37,380 nt of DNA from an uncultured Oscillospiraceae bacterium. Lineage in GTDB: Bacteria > Bacillota > Clostridia > Oscillospirales > Oscillospiraceae. The stretch is from NCBI GenBank assembly GCA_944385435.1, contig CALWXG010000022.1, positions 1 to 37,380 on the forward strand, given 5' to 3'. Of this stretch, positions 22,145 through 30,082 are shown one piece after another. The translations under genes were made by a program, and so were the position numbers. Each line of letters begins with the position of its first letter. Within the stretch, counting starts at the first letter, position 1. The notes beneath the pieces are model-generated. The model was not told the origin of the DNA, searched no databases, and saw only the letters and a list, made by a program, of their open reading frames with translations.

Positions 22145-23224
22145 ATGGCAAGAGTACTGATGAAGGGCTGCGAGGCCATCGCCGAAGCAGCTGTCCGCGC
22201 CGGCTGTCGTTTCTTTGCCGGCTACCCCATCACCCCGCAGAATGAGATCCCCGAGTATTTCTCCCGCCGCATGCCCGAAGTGGGCGGCACCTTTGTCCAG
22301 GGCGAGAGCGAAGTGGCCTCCGTCAATATGGTGTACGGCGCCGCTTCTGCCGGCACCCGGAGCATGACCTCCTCCTCCAGCCCCGGCATCGCCCTGAAGA
22401 GCGAGGGCATCTCCTATGCCGCCGCCGCCCGCATTCCCATGGTGTACGCCAACATCTCCCGGGGCGGCCCGGGCGTGGGCGCCATCCAGCCCGCCCAGCA
22501 GGACTACTTCCAGGCCACCAAGGCCTCCGGCAACGGCGGTTTTGAGATGATGGTGCTGGCCCCCTCCACCGTGCAGGAGGCCGTGGACCTGACCTACAAG
22601 GCCTTCGACTACGCCGACCGGGACCACAACCCCGTGCTCATTCTGGCCGACGGCGTCATCGGCACCATGATGGAGCCGGTGGAGCTGCCCCCCATGAAGA
22701 GCGACGAGGAAGTGGCCGCCATCAAGGCCGCCAAGGCCAACTGGGCCTGCATCGGCCACAAGCTGGACTATGCCAACCGCTCCTGGATCCAGCCCGGCCA
22801 GTGGGACACCAAGAAAATGCAGGCGGAAAACGAAAAGGCCGCCGCCATGTACGCCTCCTGGGAGAAGGATATCCAGGTGGAGGAGTACCAGGTGGCCGAC
22901 GCTGAAGTGGTCATCGCCGCCTACGGCATTTCCGGCCGGATTGGCAAGTCCGTGGTGGATATCTGCCGCGCCGCCGGCAAGAAGGTGGGGCTGATCCGGC
23001 CCATCACCGTCCACCCCTTCCCCTACGCCGCTTTTGACCACATTGACTACAGCGTGTGCAAGGCCATTCTGGACGTGGAGATGTCCATCCCCGCCCAGCT
23101 GGTGCAGGATGTGCGGATGGGCGTCAAAGAACGCTGCCCCATCGAGACCTGCCTGTGCTCCGGCGGCAACATCATGAGCCGGGAGGCTGTCCTCAAGGCT
23201 GTGGACGCCATCCTGGCGAAGTAA
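22145..23224 (+). CDS. vorB: 2-oxoacid:ferredoxin oxidoreductase, alpha subunit (VorB/KorA type)
   Basis: This subunit takes part in oxidative decarboxylation of a 2-oxoacid to its acyl-CoA with reduction of ferredoxin. It has 359 residues. The N-terminal pyrimidine-binding domain has GCRFFAGYPITPQNEIPEYF and GESEVASVNMVYGAASAG, in which the Glu activates thiamine diphosphate, then MTSSSSPGIALKSEGISYA. ISRGGPGVGAIQPAQQDYFQATK follows, and a C-terminal transketolase-C-like domain (VVIAAYGISGRIGKSVVDICRAAGKKVGLIRPITVHPFP). The closest remembered family is 3-methyl-2-oxobutanoate (VorB) rather than pyruvate. 2-Oxoglutarate cannot be excluded. Confidence 0.88.
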   Translation: MARVLMKGCEAIAEAAVRAGCRFFAGYPITPQNEIPEYFSRRMPEVGGTFVQGESEVASVNMVYGAASAGTRSMTSSSSPGIALKSEGISYAAAARIPMVYANISRGGPGVGAIQPAQQDYFQATKASGNGGFEMMVLAPSTVQEAVDLTYKAFDYADRDHNPVLILADGVIGTMMEPVELPPMKSDEEVAAIKAAKANWACIGHKLDYANRSWIQPGQWDTKKMQAENEKAAAMYASWEKDIQVEEYQVADAEVVIAAYGISGRIGKSVVDICRAAGKKVGLIRPITVHPFPYAAFDHIDYSVCKAILDVEMSIPAQLVQDVRMGVKERCPIETCLCSGGNIMSREAVLKAVDAILAK

Positions 23225-23239
23225 GGGGGAACTTAAGAC

Positions 23240-23977
23240 ATGGAAAAGATTTATTCCCGGACAAAGACCATCCAGGAGGACAAGGTCTCCGGCTTTTGCC
23301 CCGGTTGCATGCACTCCACCGTGGTCAAGCTCATCGGCGAGGCGCTGGAGGAGATGAACCTGGTGGAGAAGGCCGTCATGGTTACCGGCATCGGCTGCTG
23401 CGGCCTGCACATGGATTACATCGCCTATGACACCATCACCGCCCCTCACGGCCGGGCCACCGCCGTGGCCACTGGCATGAAGCGCACCAGCCCCGACAGC
23501 CTGATCTTCACCTATCAGGGCGACGGCGACTTCGCCTCCATCGGCCTGGGTGAGTCCATCTCCGCTGCCAACCGCGGCGAGAACATCACCGTCATCTTCA
23601 TCAACAACGGCATTTACGGCATGACCGGCGGCCAGATGGCCCCCACCACCCTGCTGGGCATGAAAGCCTCCACTGCCCCCAAGGGCCGTATTGCCGAGGA
23701 GCACGGCTACCCCATGCACATGTGCGAGATCCTCAATCAGCTGACTGCCCCCGCCTATCTGGTGCGCACCAGCTGCAACACTCCGCAAAACGTGATCAAA
23801 ACCAAGAACGCCATCAAGAAGGCCTTCCAGAATCAGCTGGACGGCAAGGGCTTCTCCATGGTGGAGATCGTCACCAGCTGCCCCACCAACTGGGGTCTGG
23901 ACCCGCTGGCCGCCCTGGACTTCATCGAGCAGAAGATGCTGCCCGAGTTCCCTCTGGGCGTCATCCGGGACCGCTGA
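23240..23977 (+). CDS. 2-oxoacid:ferredoxin oxidoreductase, beta (TPP-binding) subunit
   Basis: This 245-residue subunit binds thiamine diphosphate and Mg2+. FCPGCMHSTVVKLIGEAL is the N-terminal family motif. GIGCCGLHMDY follows, then the TPP motif YQGDGDFASIGLGESISAANRGENITVIFINNGIYGMTGGQMAPTT (GDGD ... NN). It pairs with the alpha subunit encoded just upstream. The stop is separated by only 19 bp from the gamma gene, and AGGGGGAAC lies before its ATG. As with the alpha subunit, the VorA/KorB substrate is not certain. Confidence 0.9.
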   Translation: MEKIYSRTKTIQEDKVSGFCPGCMHSTVVKLIGEALEEMNLVEKAVMVTGIGCCGLHMDYIAYDTITAPHGRATAVATGMKRTSPDSLIFTYQGDGDFASIGLGESISAANRGENITVIFINNGIYGMTGGQMAPTTLLGMKASTAPKGRIAEEHGYPMHMCEILNQLTAPAYLVRTSCNTPQNVIKTKNAIKKAFQNQLDGKGFSMVEIVTSCPTNWGLDPLAALDFIEQKMLPEFPLGVIRDR

Positions 23978-23996
23978 GAAAGGAGGAGACAGAGGA

Positions 23997-24545
23997 ATGG
24001 AAACCAATCTGTGCGTAGCCGGCTTCGGCGGACAGGGCGTCATGACCCTGGGCAAATTCCTGGCGGATGCAACCTGCAACGCCACTGACAAGAACGTGAC
24101 CTTCTTCCCCTCCTACGGCGCAGAGCAGCGCGGCGGCACCGCCAACTGCTTTGTGGTCATCTCCGACGGGATGATCGGCGCTCCTTTGGGCGATGTGATG
24201 GATGACCTGATCGTCATGAACGGCCCCTCTCTGGCCAAGTTCCTGCCCACCCTGAAGCAGGGCGGCCGGCTGTTCATCAACAGCTCCATTGTGGACGAGA
24301 AAGAAGTGGACCGCCCCGACGTGAAGCTCATCAAGGCCCCCGTCACCGAGATGGCCCTGGAGATGGGCAACGCCAAGGTGCTCAACGTCATCATGCTGGG
24401 CGTGTACATCGGCTATACCGAAGTGGTCCCCGCTGAAGTGGTATGGCAGACCATTGAGCACAAGCTGGGCAGCAAGCCCAAGCTGCTCCCCCTGAACAAG
24501 CAGGCTTTTGAAAAGGGCCTGGAACTGGGCCGGAGCCAGAAATAA
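23997..24545 (+). CDS. 2-oxoacid:ferredoxin oxidoreductase, gamma subunit
   Basis: This 182-residue subunit (PF01558) carries part of the CoA-binding site. CVAGFGGQGVMTLGKFLADA is the family glycine-rich motif, and FFPSYGAEQRGGTANCFVVIS the second conserved block. GGRLFINSSIVDEKEV follows. GAAAGGAGGAG precedes the ATG. It ends the operon and is followed by a strong bidirectional terminator. With the delta, alpha and beta subunits it completes the four-subunit enzyme, so no part is missing. Confidence 0.92.
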   Translation: METNLCVAGFGGQGVMTLGKFLADATCNATDKNVTFFPSYGAEQRGGTANCFVVISDGMIGAPLGDVMDDLIVMNGPSLAKFLPTLKQGGRLFINSSIVDEKEVDRPDVKLIKAPVTEMALEMGNAKVLNVIMLGVYIGYTEVVPAEVVWQTIEHKLGSKPKLLPLNKQAFEKGLELGRSQK

Positions 24546-24557
24546 AAATCTACAAAC

Positions 24558-24598
24558 ACATTGGGGCAGCCAAGGCCGGGCTGCCCCAATGTTTCTCT
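24558..24598. terminator. Terminator between the oxidoreductase operon and cinA
   Basis: ACATTGGGGCAGCC (24558-24571) pairs perfectly with GGCTGCCCCAATGT (24579-24592), followed by ttctctt. It lies between convergent genes. Confidence 0.85.
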
Positions 24599-25864
24599 TC
24601 AGATCCTCTCGATCTCCAGACCCGCCAGCCAGCGGCGGATCATATCCAGGGCGTGGTTGGCCGCCATGATCCGCACCCGGTCCCGCCGGTCGCTGGCTCC
24701 GGCCAGGTTGAGCTTGCGCACCCAGCAGCCGTCCGGGGCAGCCAAGGCCACATATACCAGCCCCACCGGGTTGCCCCGCTCGTCGCGGTCCGGGCCGGCC
24801 ACGCCGGTGGCGGACACCGCCGCATCGCACCCCAGCACTCGCCGGGCCCCCTGGGCCATGGCCCGGGCCACCTCAGCACACACCGCCCCCTGCTCTTCCA
24901 GCAGCTGCCGGGACACCCCCAGCACATTGGTCTTTACCTCATTGGTATAGCTCACCACACCGCCCCGCAGCACTGCGGAAGATCCGGGCAGGTCGGTGAC
25001 GCGCTTGGCGATGAGCCCACCGGTACAGCTCTCGGCGGTACCCAAGGTCAGCCCCCTGGCCTTCATTCCCTCCAGCACCACCTTCTCCAGCGTGTCCTCC
25101 CCCGTGCCGTAGATCAGATCCCCCAGCAGGCCGCGCACCTCCCGCTCCACCGGGGCGATGAGGGCCTCCGCCGCAGCCTGGTCCGCCGCCTTGGCGGTGA
25201 TGCGCAGCTCCATCTCCCCCTCCTTGGCGTAGGGGGCCAGGGTGGGGTTGGTCAGCTCATTCATCCGGTCCCGCAGCAGACTCTCCACCTGGGACTCCCC
25301 CCAGCCGAAGATCCGCAGGGTATGGGAACAGATCACTCCTTCGCTCAGCTGGGACAGCCAGGGGGCCGCCGCTTCCTTGAACATGGGAATACACTCCCTG
25401 GGCGGACCGGGAAGCATCACCACAAAGTGGCGCCCGCTCTGGAACGCACAGCCCGGGGCAGTGCCCCAGCGGTTTTCCAGCACCGTGCACCCCTCCGGCA
25501 GCCAGGCCTGCTGGAGGTTGTTCTCCGTCATGGCCCGGCCGGAACAGGCAAAATAGCTGCGGATGGCGTCCGCGCACTCGGGATGGTAGACCATAGCCTT
25601 CCCAAAGGACTGGGCCACCACTTTTTTGGTCAGATCATCGCAGGTGGGCCCCAGGCCCCCGGTGGTGATGATCACGTCTGCCCGGCTCTTGGCCAGCTCC
25701 ACGCTTTGGCTCAGCCGCTCCGGATTGTCCCCCACCACGGAGTGATAATACACATTCAAGCCCAGGGCGGACAGTTCCCGGGCGAGCATCTGGGCATCGG
25801 AATTCACCGTGTTGCCCAGCAGCAGCTCCGTCCCCACCGCCAGCAGCTCCACAATATGACTCAC
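24599..25864 (-). CDS. cinA: CinA family nicotinamide-nucleotide amidase / competence-damage protein
   Basis: This 421-residue two-domain protein is known for NMN deamidation and/or ADP-ribose pyrophosphatase activity and is often linked to competence. The N-terminal MoCF-like domain has VGTELLLGNTVNSDAQ, VIITTGGLGPTCDDLT and MLPGPPRECIPMF. The C-terminal CinA amidase domain has LTLGTAESCTGGLIAKRVTDLPGSS (catalytic Ser/Thr region), VSYTNEVKTNVLGV and SATGVAGPD. The GTG at 25864 follows AAAGGAG at somewhat long spacing. The promoter is TTGACA-17-TACGAT (25890-25918). The gene stands alone; recA, its common neighbour, is not in view. Confidence 0.95.
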   Translation of the reverse strand: MSHIVELLAVGTELLLGNTVNSDAQMLARELSALGLNVYYHSVVGDNPERLSQSVELAKSRADVIITTGGLGPTCDDLTKKVVAQSFGKAMVYHPECADAIRSYFACSGRAMTENNLQQAWLPEGCTVLENRWGTAPGCAFQSGRHFVVMLPGPPRECIPMFKEAAAPWLSQLSEGVICSHTLRIFGWGESQVESLLRDRMNELTNPTLAPYAKEGEMELRITAKAADQAAAEALIAPVEREVRGLLGDLIYGTGEDTLEKVVLEGMKARGLTLGTAESCTGGLIAKRVTDLPGSSAVLRGGVVSYTNEVKTNVLGVSRQLLEEQGAVCAEVARAMAQGARRVLGCDAAVSATGVAGPDRDERGNPVGLVYVALAAPDGCWVRKLNLAGASDRRDRVRIMAANHALDMIRRWLAGLEIERI

Positions 25865-25889
25865 GGAAGATCATCTCCTTTTGCCTCTC

Positions 25890-25918
25890 ATCGTACGCCC
25901 CCCGGCAGGAGTTGTCAA
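25890..25918 (-). promoter_or_regulatory. Promoter of cinA
   Basis: On the minus strand TTGACA (25913-25918) and TACGAT (25890-25895) are separated by 17 bp, back to back with the aroF leader promoter. Confidence 0.6.
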
Positions 25919-25926
25919 GAAAACTC

Positions 25927-25955
25927 TTGCATTCTCCCCTGCCATGGGGTATACT
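25927..25955 (+). promoter_or_regulatory. Promoter of the aroF attenuator/aromatic operon
   Basis: TTGCAT (25927-25932) and TATACT (25950-25955) are separated by 17 bp, about 30 bp before the leader-peptide start codon. Confidence 0.7.
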
Positions 25956-25985
25956 GAAAGTAACCATCGAACGCGAGGTATTCTC

Positions 25986-26081
25986 ATGAATCTCTGCTGC
26001 GCCTACAGCTTTACTTTCTCCTTTGGCTGGACTCGATTTACCGGGTTCGGTTCTTTTGCCATGGAGAAACAGCGGGTGTGA
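25986..26081 (+). CDS. Phe-rich leader peptide of the aroF operon
   Basis: This is a 31-codon reading frame starting at ATG 25986 with GAGG 7-8 bases upstream and ending TGA at 26079-26081. It encodes six Phe, one Tyr and one Trp in 31 residues, concentrated in AYSFTFSFGWTRF and TGFGSF, where roughly every second or third residue is aromatic. It lies between a good promoter and a terminator upstream of DAHP synthase, just as PheL/TrpL-type leader peptides do. Its stop codon abuts the antiterminator strand (26083-26091), so ribosome position would choose the RNA fold. I know no named homologue. The peptide itself probably has no other function. Confidence 0.75.
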   Translation: MNLCCAYSFTFSFGWTRFTGFGSFAMEKQRV

Positions 26082-26082
26082 T

Positions 26083-26178
26083 ATGAGTTTCCGGCCCTCT
26101 TTGCGGGGCCGCGCCGATAGACCGATGTGTGCGAAGCTCATTGACGCAACCGCTGTCAATGGGCTTTCTTTATTTTTG
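26083..26178 (+). promoter_or_regulatory. Transcription attenuator of aroF (antiterminator/terminator)
   Basis: ATGAGTTTC (26083-26091) is complementary, with one G-U pair, to GAAGCTCAT (26133-26141). An inner hairpin CGGCCC/GGGCCG (26092-26097 with 26106-26111) brings the two together. The latter strand is also the 5' arm of a terminator: AAGCTCATTGAC (26134-26145) pairs with GTCAATGGGCTT (26155-26166), followed by tctttattttt. The two folds exclude each other. A ribosome stalled at the Phe codons leaves 26083-26091 free and allows read-through. One that reaches the stop codon covers it and the terminator forms. Confidence 0.7.
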
Positions 26179-26192
26179 TAAAGAAAGGGCGG

Positions 26193-27221
26193 ATGGAACA
26201 TATGGTTATCGTCATGAAGCCGGGTACCCGGCAGGAGGACATTCAGGCACTGGTCAGGCAGTTGGAGCGGGATCACGGCGTCAAGGTGGGCATCACCAAC
26301 GGCGTAGGCTGCTCTATCCTGGGTCTGGTGGGAGACACCACCCACATCGACATGGACAAGCTCTCCATGAATCACAATGTGGAGCGGGTCATGCGGGTCC
26401 AGGAGCCCTATAAAAAAGCCAACCGCAAATTCCACCCGGAGGACACCGTGGTGGATGTGGCCGGCGTACCCATCGGCGGCGGCGCCTTTACGGTGATTGC
26501 CGGCCCCTGCTCGGTGGAGAGCCGGGAGCAGATCATCCAGGTGGCTCAGGACGTGAAGGCCTCCGGCGCGGCCCTGATGCGGGGCGGCGCCTTCAAGCCC
26601 CGCACCTCTCCCTACTCCTTCCAGGGCATGGGCACCAGCGGGCTGGATCTGCTGCTGGAGGCCAAAGAGGCCACCGGGCTGCCCATTGTCACCGAACTGA
26701 TGAGTCCGAAATACTGCCAGCTGTTCGAGGAAAAGGTGGACCTGGTGCAGATCGGCGCCCGGAACATGCAGAATTTCGACCTGCTGAAAGAAGTGGGCAA
26801 GATGTCCAAGCCCATCCTGCTCAAGCGGGGTCTTGCCAACAGCTATGAGGAGTGGATCATGTCCGCGGAGTATATCATGGCCGCCGGCAATGAAAACGTG
26901 GTGCTGTGTGAGCGGGGCGTGCGCACCTTCGAGACCTACACCCGCAATACCCTGGACCTGTCCGCCATTCCCGCCATCCGCCGCATGAGCCACCTGCCCA
27001 TTGTGGTGGATCCCTCCCATGCGGCAGGCATGTACTGGATGGTGGAGCCTCTGGCCATGGCCGCCGCCGCAGTGGGCGCCGACGGGCTGATGGTGGAGGT
27101 TCACAACGACCCGCCCCACGCGAAATGCGACGGGCAGCAATCCCTCACCCCGGAAAAATTCCAGCACCTCATGGACAAACTGCGTCCTCTGGTCAGCCTG
27201 ATGGGCAAAACCCTGGCCTGA
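26193..27221 (+). CDS. aroF: 3-deoxy-7-phosphoheptulonate (DAHP) synthase, class I-beta with N-terminal regulatory domain
   Basis: This enzyme catalyses the first step of the shikimate pathway, phosphoenolpyruvate plus erythrose 4-phosphate to DAHP. Residues 1-75 form the ferredoxin-like regulatory domain typical of class I-beta enzymes (MVIVMKPGTRQEDIQALVRQLE). The barrel has VIAGPCSVESREQI, MRGGAFKPRTSPYSFQGMG, IQIGARNMQNFDLL-like VQIGARNMQNFDLL, KPILLKRGLANSYEEW and PIVVDPSHAAGMYWM, covering metal and substrate ligands. 342 residues is normal. The ATG at 26193 (MEHMVIV) has AAAGGG close by; a second in-frame ATG at 26202 is possible. Expression is probably attenuated by the leader at 25986-26178. 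It is the first gene of the aromatic operon. Confidence 0.95.
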   Translation: MEHMVIVMKPGTRQEDIQALVRQLERDHGVKVGITNGVGCSILGLVGDTTHIDMDKLSMNHNVERVMRVQEPYKKANRKFHPEDTVVDVAGVPIGGGAFTVIAGPCSVESREQIIQVAQDVKASGAALMRGGAFKPRTSPYSFQGMGTSGLDLLLEAKEATGLPIVTELMSPKYCQLFEEKVDLVQIGARNMQNFDLLKEVGKMSKPILLKRGLANSYEEWIMSAEYIMAAGNENVVLCERGVRTFETYTRNTLDLSAIPAIRRMSHLPIVVDPSHAAGMYWMVEPLAMAAAAVGADGLMVEVHNDPPHAKCDGQQSLTPEKFQHLMDKLRPLVSLMGKTLA

Positions 27222-27274
27222 GCGCAGCCGCATCCCTCTCCACGGTTTCCGCCAGTCAGAAAGGAGCGATTGAC

Positions 27275-27607
27275 ATGGCAATTCTGGAACGTACCCTTAC
27301 CGGAGATTTTGACCGCATCGTGACCCATCTTCACGACGGCGTCCTCAACGGCAGTGCCTCTGCCTCTTACGAGGAGGGCAGCGACTTCACCATGGGCTCT
27401 GCCCGTGTCGCCGTGCGCATGTACGAACGGTACAGCATGATGGGTGGAAACCGGGTTGCCATGTCCGTCACCGTGGTGGGGGACGGGCAGCGCGTCCATG
27501 TCACCGCCATCACCGCCGGAGGCAGCCAGGCCATGTTCTTCAAACTGAACACCTTCGGAGAGGAGTCCTTTCTGGACACTCTGGCCCAATCCCTGGATCA
27601 GCTCTGA
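27275..27607 (+). CDS. DUF6054-like small protein in the shikimate operon
   Basis: This 110-residue protein has no known function. It is probably a compact alpha/beta fold: an N-terminal helix (FDRIVTHLHDGVLNGS) followed by strands (SARVAVRMYERYSMMGGNRVAMSVTVVGDGQRVHVTAITAGG) and a C-terminal helix (EESFLDTLAQSLDQL). It resembles the DUF6054 proteins of Clostridia. AAAGGAG lies 8 bases before the ATG at 27275. It lies 53 bp after aroF and 41 bp before aroB on the same strand, so it is part of the operon. No signal peptide or cysteine motif is visible. Confidence 0.7.
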   Translation: MAILERTLTGDFDRIVTHLHDGVLNGSASASYEEGSDFTMGSARVAVRMYERYSMMGGNRVAMSVTVVGDGQRVHVTAITAGGSQAMFFKLNTFGEESFLDTLAQSLDQL

Positions 27608-27648
27608 TCCCCCAGACACACATTCTGAACCGGAACGAGGTTGTCCCC

Positions 27649-28710
27649 ATGAAAACACTCACCGTGGCCCTGCCGGGCCGGGACTATGAAATCTGTATCC
27701 AGCACGGCCTGCTCAACCAGGCCGGGACCGCCTGCAGGCAGGTCCTGCCCCATGCCACCCGCCTGTTTGTGGTCACGGACAGCACCGTCGCCCCCCTCTA
27801 CCAGGGCAAACTGGAGGACAGCCTGGCCGCAGCCGGGTTTCACACCGCCGTCCACGTGGTTCCCGCCGGCGAGGAGAGCAAGTGCGCTGCCCGGCTGGCC
27901 GAACTGTGGGAGGCCATGATGGCCGCCGGCCTCACCCGCTCTGACGCGGTGGTGGCCCTGGGCGGCGGCGTGGTGGGCGACCTGGCCGGCTTTGCCGCCG
28001 CCACCATCCTGCGGGGCGTGGACTTCATCCAGATTCCCACCACCCTGCTCTCCCAGGTGGACTCCTCCGTGGGGGGCAAGGTGGCCATTGACCTGGAGCA
28101 CGGCAAAAACCTGGCCGGCGCCTTCTGGCAGCCCCGTCTGGTGCTCATGGACCCGGAGGTGCTGGACACTCTCCCGGATCAGGTCTTTGCCGACGGCATG
28201 GCGGAGGTCATCAAATACGGCTGCATCGCCGACGGCGACTTTCTCCGTTTCCTGGAGCGGCACGCCAGCCGCGGGAAGATCATGGAGGAAATCGAGTCCG
28301 TTCTGTATACCTGCTGCGATATAAAACGCAATGTAGTGGAGGAAGATGAGCGGGACACGGGTGCCCGCATGATCCTCAACTTCGGCCACACCCTGGGCCA
28401 CGCCTATGAGCTGGCGGGACGGTACCGCCAGTGGACCCACGGTCAGGCGGTGGCCGCCGGCATGGTGCGGGAGGCGGAGCTGGGCGTCGGCCTGGGACTG
28501 ACCCCGCCCAGCCTGGCCGTGCGGATCGGGGAGCTGGTCCAGGCCTTCGGCCTGCCCCGGGCCATCTCCTGCTCCCCGGAGGAATACGCCGCCGCCATCG
28601 GCCTGGACAAGAAGGGCTCCGGGGACCGGATCACCCTGATCCTGCTGGACCGGCTGGGCCATGCCATGCTCTATCCGATGAAGAAGGACAAGCTTCTGGA
28701 TTTGCTGTAA
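27649..28710 (+). CDS. aroB: 3-dehydroquinate synthase
   Basis: This enzyme cyclises DAHP to 3-dehydroquinate, using NAD+ and a divalent metal. It has 353 residues. VVALGGGVVGDLAGFAAATILRG is the NAD-binding loop. PTTLLSQVDSSVGGKVAIDLEHGKN is the substrate/NAD region. ADGMAEVIKYGCI holds a metal-ligand Glu, and ILNFGHTLGHAYE the metal-binding His pair. GAGG precedes the ATG at 27649. It is the third gene of the aromatic operon. Confidence 0.96.
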   Translation: MKTLTVALPGRDYEICIQHGLLNQAGTACRQVLPHATRLFVVTDSTVAPLYQGKLEDSLAAAGFHTAVHVVPAGEESKCAARLAELWEAMMAAGLTRSDAVVALGGGVVGDLAGFAAATILRGVDFIQIPTTLLSQVDSSVGGKVAIDLEHGKNLAGAFWQPRLVLMDPEVLDTLPDQVFADGMAEVIKYGCIADGDFLRFLERHASRGKIMEEIESVLYTCCDIKRNVVEEDERDTGARMILNFGHTLGHAYELAGRYRQWTHGQAVAAGMVREAELGVGLGLTPPSLAVRIGELVQAFGLPRAISCSPEEYAAAIGLDKKGSGDRITLILLDRLGHAMLYPMKKDKLLDLL

Positions 28711-28737
28711 AACCGGTCCCCTTCCCTTTGAGTCGCC

Positions 28738-28761
28738 CTGTCCCGCCTGACGGCGGGACAG
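28738..28761 (+). other. Perfect hairpin in the aroB-aroA gap
   Basis: CTGTCCCGCC and GGCGGGACAG form a 10-bp perfect stem around TGAC. No T-run follows, so it is not a convincing terminator. It may shield or process the polycistronic mRNA. Confidence 0.4.
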
Positions 28762-28791
28762 TTCCACTGTAACACGAAACGAGGTTTTTGA

Positions 28792-30021
28792 ATGAACGTC
28801 ACCATTACCCCCACAAAGCTTCACGGCTCCGTCACGCCGCCCCCCTCCAAAAGCCAGACCCACCGTCTGCTCATCGCCGCAGCCCTGGCCCAGGGCGAGA
28901 GCGTCATCTCCAACGTGGCACTGTCCGAGGACATCAAGGCCACCATCCGCTGCCTGAAGGAACTGGGCGCCGAGCTTCATCTGGACGGCTCCACCCTGAC
29001 GGTGCAGGGCATCGGCGCCAACGCCATGTCTCCGCTGCAGAAACTGGCCCTGCCCCAGATGGACTGCGGGGAATCCGGCTCCACCCTGCGCTTCCTCATT
29101 CCCGTGGCTCTGGCCGTCCGGGGCGGAGGCATTTTCACCGGCCACGGCCGGCTGATGGAGCGCCCCCTCCAGCCCTATTTTGACCTGTTCGACGAGAAGG
29201 GAATCTCCTATGAGCTGAAGGACGGCGTGCTCACCGTCAGCGGGCAGCTCACCCCGGGGGAATACCGCCTGCCCGGGGATGTATCCAGCCAGTTCTTCAC
29301 CGGCCTGATGTTCGCCCTGCCTCTGCTGAAGGGGGATTCCCGCATCGTCCTCACCTCTCCCCTGGAGTCCGGGAACTACGTGGAGCTCACCCGGGACATC
29401 ATAAAAACCGCCGGGGTATCCATCCGGGGCGGGGATCTGCTGGGCGGCCAGACCTACCGGCCCATCCAGGAGACGGTGGAGACCGACTGGTCCCAGGCCG
29501 CCTTCTGGTACGCCGCCCACGCCCTGGGCAACGAGCTGATCGTGCTGGGGCTCAATCCCTTCTCTCTCCAGCCGGACGCCCAGGTCTCCACCATATACCT
29601 CCAGCTGTGCCAGTCCGACGATGAGGCGGATGTGGACGTGAGCCAATGCCCCGACCTGTTCCCCGCCCTGGCCCTCATGGCCGCCATGCGCCCCGGCAGC
29701 GCGGTGACCAACATCGGCGGCGCCGCCCGGCTGCGGCTGAAGGAATCTGACCGTATCTCCGCCGTGGTGGAGGTGCTCACCAAATTGGGCGTGCCCGTGC
29801 AGGAATTTGACGACGGCATCTCCGTTACCAACGTGTGGGGCTTTTCCGGCGGCGTGGAGATCGACTGCCACAACGACCACCGCATTGCCATGATGGCCGC
29901 CATCGCCGCCACCCGGTGCAGCGGCCCCATCACCCTGCTGGGCGCCCAGTGCGTCAACAAGTCCTATCCCGCCTTCTGGGCGGATTACGAGGCCCTGGGC
30001 GGGCAGATCGTCCGCTCCTGA
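28792..30021 (+). CDS. aroA: 3-phosphoshikimate 1-carboxyvinyltransferase (EPSP synthase)
   Basis: This enzyme transfers enolpyruvate from PEP to shikimate 3-phosphate. It has 409 residues. The N-terminal PPSKSQTHRLLIAAALA is the SKS(x)THR substrate motif. MDCGESGSTLRFLIPVAL carries the conserved GxSGT-like PEP-loop, here GESGSTLRF. LPGDVSSQFFTGLMFALPLL, RLRLKESDRISAV and CHNDHRIAMMAAIAA (DHRIAM) cover the remaining active-site signatures. It belongs to the shorter Firmicutes-type EPSP synthases. GAGG lies 7 bases before the ATG. It lies in the operon between aroB and aroC. Confidence 0.96.
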   Translation: MNVTITPTKLHGSVTPPPSKSQTHRLLIAAALAQGESVISNVALSEDIKATIRCLKELGAELHLDGSTLTVQGIGANAMSPLQKLALPQMDCGESGSTLRFLIPVALAVRGGGIFTGHGRLMERPLQPYFDLFDEKGISYELKDGVLTVSGQLTPGEYRLPGDVSSQFFTGLMFALPLLKGDSRIVLTSPLESGNYVELTRDIIKTAGVSIRGGDLLGGQTYRPIQETVETDWSQAAFWYAAHALGNELIVLGLNPFSLQPDAQVSTIYLQLCQSDDEADVDVSQCPDLFPALALMAAMRPGSAVTNIGGAARLRLKESDRISAVVEVLTKLGVPVQEFDDGISVTNVWGFSGGVEIDCHNDHRIAMMAAIAATRCSGPITLLGAQCVNKSYPAFWADYEALGGQIVRS

Positions 30022-30082
30022 GCCCGCTGTGGAACCGGAGCCGTCCCCCCGCCGGGGACTGCTCCCCGGAAGGAAGTGCCCT

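Noticed and set aside
22019-24091. A 690-codon minus-strand open frame across the oxidoreductase genes
   Set aside because: It is His/Gly/Val-rich nonsense antisense to three well-supported subunit genes. Similar antisense frames at 27598-29880, 29954-31282 and 31881-33212 were rejected for the same reason.
30043-30069. Two mutually exclusive short hairpins just before the aroC ribosome binding site
   Set aside because: The stems are short (GTCCCC/GGGGAC and CCGGGGA/TCCCCGG) and easily arise in GC-rich intergenic DNA. There is no T-run or upstream aptamer, so it is not enough for a regulatory call.
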